From CAZVUW01 sp964629825 (GTDB taxonomy: Bacteria; Actinomycetota; Nitriliruptoria; Euzebyales; Egibacteraceae): a stretch of 7,337 nucleotides of DNA. Below are positions 5,708 to 7,337 of this stretch, piece after piece. Numbering within the stretch: position 1 is the first letter of the stretch; the number at the start of each line of letters is the position of its first letter. The position numbers were made by a program, and so were the translations under genes. The DNA is taken from assembly GCA_964629825.1 (NCBI GenBank), contig CAZVUW010000126.1, positions 1 through 7,337 of the forward strand, given 5' to 3'. A model generated the notes under the pieces. That model made no database searches and had not been told where the DNA came from. It worked only from the letters and a program-made list of their open reading frames with translations.

Positions 5708-6961
5708 GTGAGCGATCCCGCAGAGCCTCTCGCAGGTCGCCACGTACTGCTCGGCGTCTCCGGCGGGATCGCCGCGTACAAGGCAGCCGCGCTCGCCCGG
5801 GCGCTGCGCCGCGCCGGCGCGACCGTCCAGGTCCTCCTCACCGCGTCCGCCGCCCGCTTCGTCGGGCCGGCCACCTTCGAGGGCCTGACCGGACGGCCGG
5901 TCCCAATGGACGTCTTCGACGACGCCCACCGCATCGACCACGTCCGCTTCGCCCGCGAGGCGGACGTCGCCGTGTTCGCGCCCGCGACCGCGAACCTCAT
6001 CGCCAAGCTCGCCCTGGGCATGGCCGACGACGTGCTCACCAGCACCGCGCTGTGCCTCACCTGCCCCGTCGTGGTGGCGCCGGCGATGCACACGGAGATG
6101 TGGCAGCACCCGGCCACCACCGACAACATCGCCGTGCTGCGGCGCCGCGGGGTCACGATCGTCGGGCCGGACACCGGCCAGCTCGCCGGCGGGGACGAGG
6201 GTCCGGGACGCCTGGCCGACGAGCCCGTCCTCCTCGACGCGCTGCGGGCGGCGCTGATCGGCGCGGGCAAGGGCGCTCCCGGGGGGCCGCTGACGGGGCG
6301 GCGGCTCGTGGTCACCGCCGGCGGCACGCGCGAGCCGATCGACCCGGTCCGCTTCATCGGCAACCGCTCCAGCGGCCGCATGGGCTACGCGATCGCCGCG
6401 GAGGCGGCGCGGCGGGGCGCCGTCGTCGACCTGGTGAGCACCGCCACGGAGCTGCCGACCCCGCTGGGCGTGACGCTGCATCGCGTCGAGACCGCTCAGG
6501 AGATGCGCGGCGTCGTCCTGAAGCTGGCGGAGGGCAGCGACGCGGTGGTCAAGGCGGCCGCGGTGGCCGACTACCGGCCCGCGCAGATCGCCGAGCAGAA
6601 GCTCAAGAAGGGCCAGGCGGACCTCGAGACCCTGCGGCTGACCCGCAACCCGGACATCCTGGCCGAGCTCGGAGCGGAGCGGCGGCCGGGGGACCTGCCG
6701 CTGCTGATCGGCTTCGCCGCCGAGACCGAGGACGAGGAGGCGCAGGGCCGGGCCAAGCTCGAGCGCAAGCACCTCGATCTGATCGTCGTCAACCGCGTCG
6801 ACGCCGGTGACGCGGGCTTCGCCGTCGAGACCAACCGCGCCCTGCTGCTCGGGGCCGACGGCTCCCGCCGGGAGGTGCCGCTCACGACCAAGGTCGAGCT
6901 CGCGGGCATACTCCTCGACCAGGTCGCGGGCCTGCTCGCACGCGTCACGACCGAACCCTAG
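5708..6961 (+). CDS. coaBC: Bifunctional phosphopantothenoylcysteine decarboxylase / phosphopantothenate-cysteine ligase
   Basis: CoaBC (Dfp) joins cysteine to 4'-phosphopantothenate (CoaB half, CTP-dependent) and decarboxylates the product to 4'-phosphopantetheine (CoaC half, FMN) in coenzyme A synthesis. The 417-residue protein starts at GTG 5708, 11 bases after rpoZ, with no clear Shine-Dalgarno. CoaC, about residues 10-185, has GVSGGIAAYKA (16-26), the catalytic histidine H78 in RIDHVRFA, PATANLIAKLA (92-102), PAMHTEMW (125-132) and GQLAGGDEGPGRL (157-169). CoaB, about 195-410, has VTAGGTREPIDPVRFIGNRS (202-221), KAAAVADYRP (282-291), a KLKK stretch (298-301), NPDIL (314-318) and GFAAETED (335-342). 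H128 stands where E. coli has the Asn of PxMNxxMW, and G161 where E. coli has the flap Cys. I believe similar changes occur in other actinobacteria. Confidence 0.95.
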   Translation: MSDPAEPLAGRHVLLGVSGGIAAYKAAALARALRRAGATVQVLLTASAARFVGPATFEGLTGRPVPMDVFDDAHRIDHVRFAREADVAVFAPATANLIAKLALGMADDVLTSTALCLTCPVVVAPAMHTEMWQHPATTDNIAVLRRRGVTIVGPDTGQLAGGDEGPGRLADEPVLLDALRAALIGAGKGAPGGPLTGRRLVVTAGGTREPIDPVRFIGNRSSGRMGYAIAAEAARRGAVVDLVSTATELPTPLGVTLHRVETAQEMRGVVLKLAEGSDAVVKAAAVADYRPAQIAEQKLKKGQADLETLRLTRNPDILAELGAERRPGDLPLLIGFAAETEDEEAQGRAKLERKHLDLIVVNRVDAGDAGFAVETNRALLLGADGSRREVPLTTKVELAGILLDQVAGLLARVTTEP

Positions 6962-6964
6962 ACT
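6959..6964 (+). promoter_or_regulatory. Weak candidate -10 box for metK
   Basis: TAGACT overlaps the coaBC stop and matches the actinobacterial TANNNT -10 pattern. No recognisable -35 hexamer lies at the right distance in the end of coaBC. It is listed only because metK is separated by a long gap and may have its own promoter. Confidence 0.2.
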
Positions 6965-6978
6965 CTGGGCACGGCCCG

Positions 6979-6990
6979 GCGGCGCGCCGC
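6979..6990 (+). repeat. 12-base perfect palindrome in the coaBC-metK gap
   Basis: GCGGCGCGCCGC is an exact palindrome just downstream of coaBC, flanked by a direct repeat of CGGCCCG (6972-6978 and 6990-6996). A hairpin within it would have almost no loop, so it is more likely a by-product of extreme GC, a duplex-DNA site or part of a larger alternative fold. Confidence 0.5.
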
Positions 6991-7001
6991 GGCCCGCCCC
7001 C

Positions 7002-7025
7002 CGCCGCGGTCTTGCGGCCGCGGCG
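7002..7025 (+). terminator. GC-only hairpin in the metK leader (attenuator, terminator or stability element)
   Basis: CGCCGCGG (7002-7009) and CCGCGGCG (7018-7025) form a perfect eight-pair GC stem with an eight-base loop, ending 31 bases before the metK ATG. No run of T follows, so a classical intrinsic terminator is not shown, although actinobacterial terminators often lack one. It could equally be a stable leader structure. I see no recognisable SAM riboswitch. Confidence 0.4.
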
Positions 7026-7040
7026 ACGATCATGTGCATC

Positions 7041-7047
7041 GAAAGGA
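7041..7047 (+). promoter_or_regulatory. Ribosome binding site for metK
   Basis: GAAAGGA lies nine bases before the ATG at 7057 in the only A-rich part of the leader, and it supports that start. Confidence 0.65.
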
Positions 7048-7056
7048 CCGCCCCGA

Positions 7057-7337
7057 ATGGAGCGTCGCTGGCTGTTCACCTCCGAGTCGGTCACGGAGGG
7101 CCACCCCGACAAGGTCGCGGACCAGGTCTCCGACGCTGTCCTCGACGCCGTCCTGGCCAACGACTCGCAGCCTCAGGACGCCCGCGTGGCGTGCGAGACG
7201 CTCATAACGACCGGGCTGGTGGTCGTCGCGGGTGAGCTGCGAACCGACACCTACGTCGACATCGCCTCGATCGCCCGCGAGTTCCAGAACGTCAACGGCG
7301 AGTGGATCGCCACCGACGACGCCGGCAACGACGCCTG
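7057..7337 (+). CDS. metK: S-adenosylmethionine synthetase, N-terminal part (3' end outside window)
   Basis: MetK makes S-adenosylmethionine from methionine and ATP in the cytosol. Only the first 93 codons are present, and the frame runs open to the window edge. The start ATG has GAAAGGA upstream. The N-terminus FTSESVTEGHPDKVADQVSD (7-26) is the diagnostic MetK signature, with the catalytic His-Pro-Asp-Lys at 16-19, followed by AVLDAVL. ACETLITTGLVVVAGE (45-60) is the second conserved block. From about residue 75 the sequence (AREFQNVNGEW, then IATDDAGNDA) no longer resembles the usual ARE-x4-IGY followed by GFD. Both alternative frames read as implausible Pro/Thr/Arg-rich peptide there, so this looks like real divergence and not a frameshift. 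It follows coaBC after 95 bases, the order known in mycobacteria. Confidence 0.95.
   Translation, partial: MERRWLFTSESVTEGHPDKVADQVSDAVLDAVLANDSQPQDARVACETLITTGLVVVAGELRTDTYVDIASIAREFQNVNGEWIATDDAGNDA

Noticed and set aside
5581..6810. Plus-strand open frame of 409 codons overlapping rpoZ and coaBC in another frame
   Set aside because: It is an Arg/Pro/Gly-rich shadow of coaBC with no start context and no motifs.
5443..7039. Minus-strand open frames (312 and 448 codons) opposite rpoZ and coaBC
   Set aside because: The plus-strand genes have complete motif sets; the antisense proteins show only Arg/Ala/Gly-rich sequence.
1..7337. Mobile elements, CRISPR, tRNA, rRNA, toxin-antitoxin or defence genes
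   Set aside because: Gaps are at most 95 bases, all genes are recognised housekeeping genes, and no transposase, spaced repeats or tRNA-like fold was seen.

Overview
This high-GC window carries ten genes, all on the + strand, with the first and last cut by the window edges. It joins two housekeeping blocks. The first is the end of a de novo pyrimidine operon: carB (3' part), pyrK, pyrD, pyrF, pyrE. The second is mihF, gmk, rpoZ, coaBC and metK (5' part). The nucleoid protein mIHF is known essentially only from Actinomycetota. The order mihF-gmk-rpoZ-dfp(coaBC)-metK downstream of carB/pyrF also matches, from memory, the Mycobacterium tuberculosis Rv1383-Rv1392 region. However, dihydroorotate dehydrogenase here is the class 1B PyrK/PyrD pair and PyrF is the short type 1 form, unlike mycobacteria. 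I infer a deep-branching, high-GC actinobacterium such as Thermoleophilia/Solirubrobacterales or Rubrobacteria. The assignment is not certain.

Layout. Positions 1-3713 are a tightly packed run, carB-pyrK-pyrD-pyrF, in which every junction is a 4-base start/stop overlap (ATGA, ATGA, GTGA). This suggests translational coupling. After a 58-base gap comes pyrE, completing carbamoyl phosphate to UMP except for pyrB and pyrC, which are outside the window. An 80-base gap after pyrE contains the best promoter candidate in the window (TTGACC-16-TAGGAT) and a strong GGAGG site. It opens the second block, mihF-gmk (GTGA overlap), then rpoZ, then coaBC. A 95-base, very GC-rich gap with perfect inverted repeats precedes metK.

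Function. CarB, PyrKD, PyrE and PyrF work in sequence to make UMP. Gmk supplies GDP, omega (RpoZ) stabilises RNA polymerase, mIHF shapes the nucleoid, CoaBC makes 4'-phosphopantetheine and MetK makes S-adenosylmethionine. The second block therefore groups nucleotide, transcription and cofactor supply genes.

I see no mobile element, CRISPR array, tRNA/rRNA, defence system or foreign-looking segment. The many long open frames on the opposite strand look like by-products of high GC and codon bias. I found no previously undescribed system. The points worth checking are the junction of the two operons, the internal promoter, the metK leader, and residue substitutions in CoaC and MetK.
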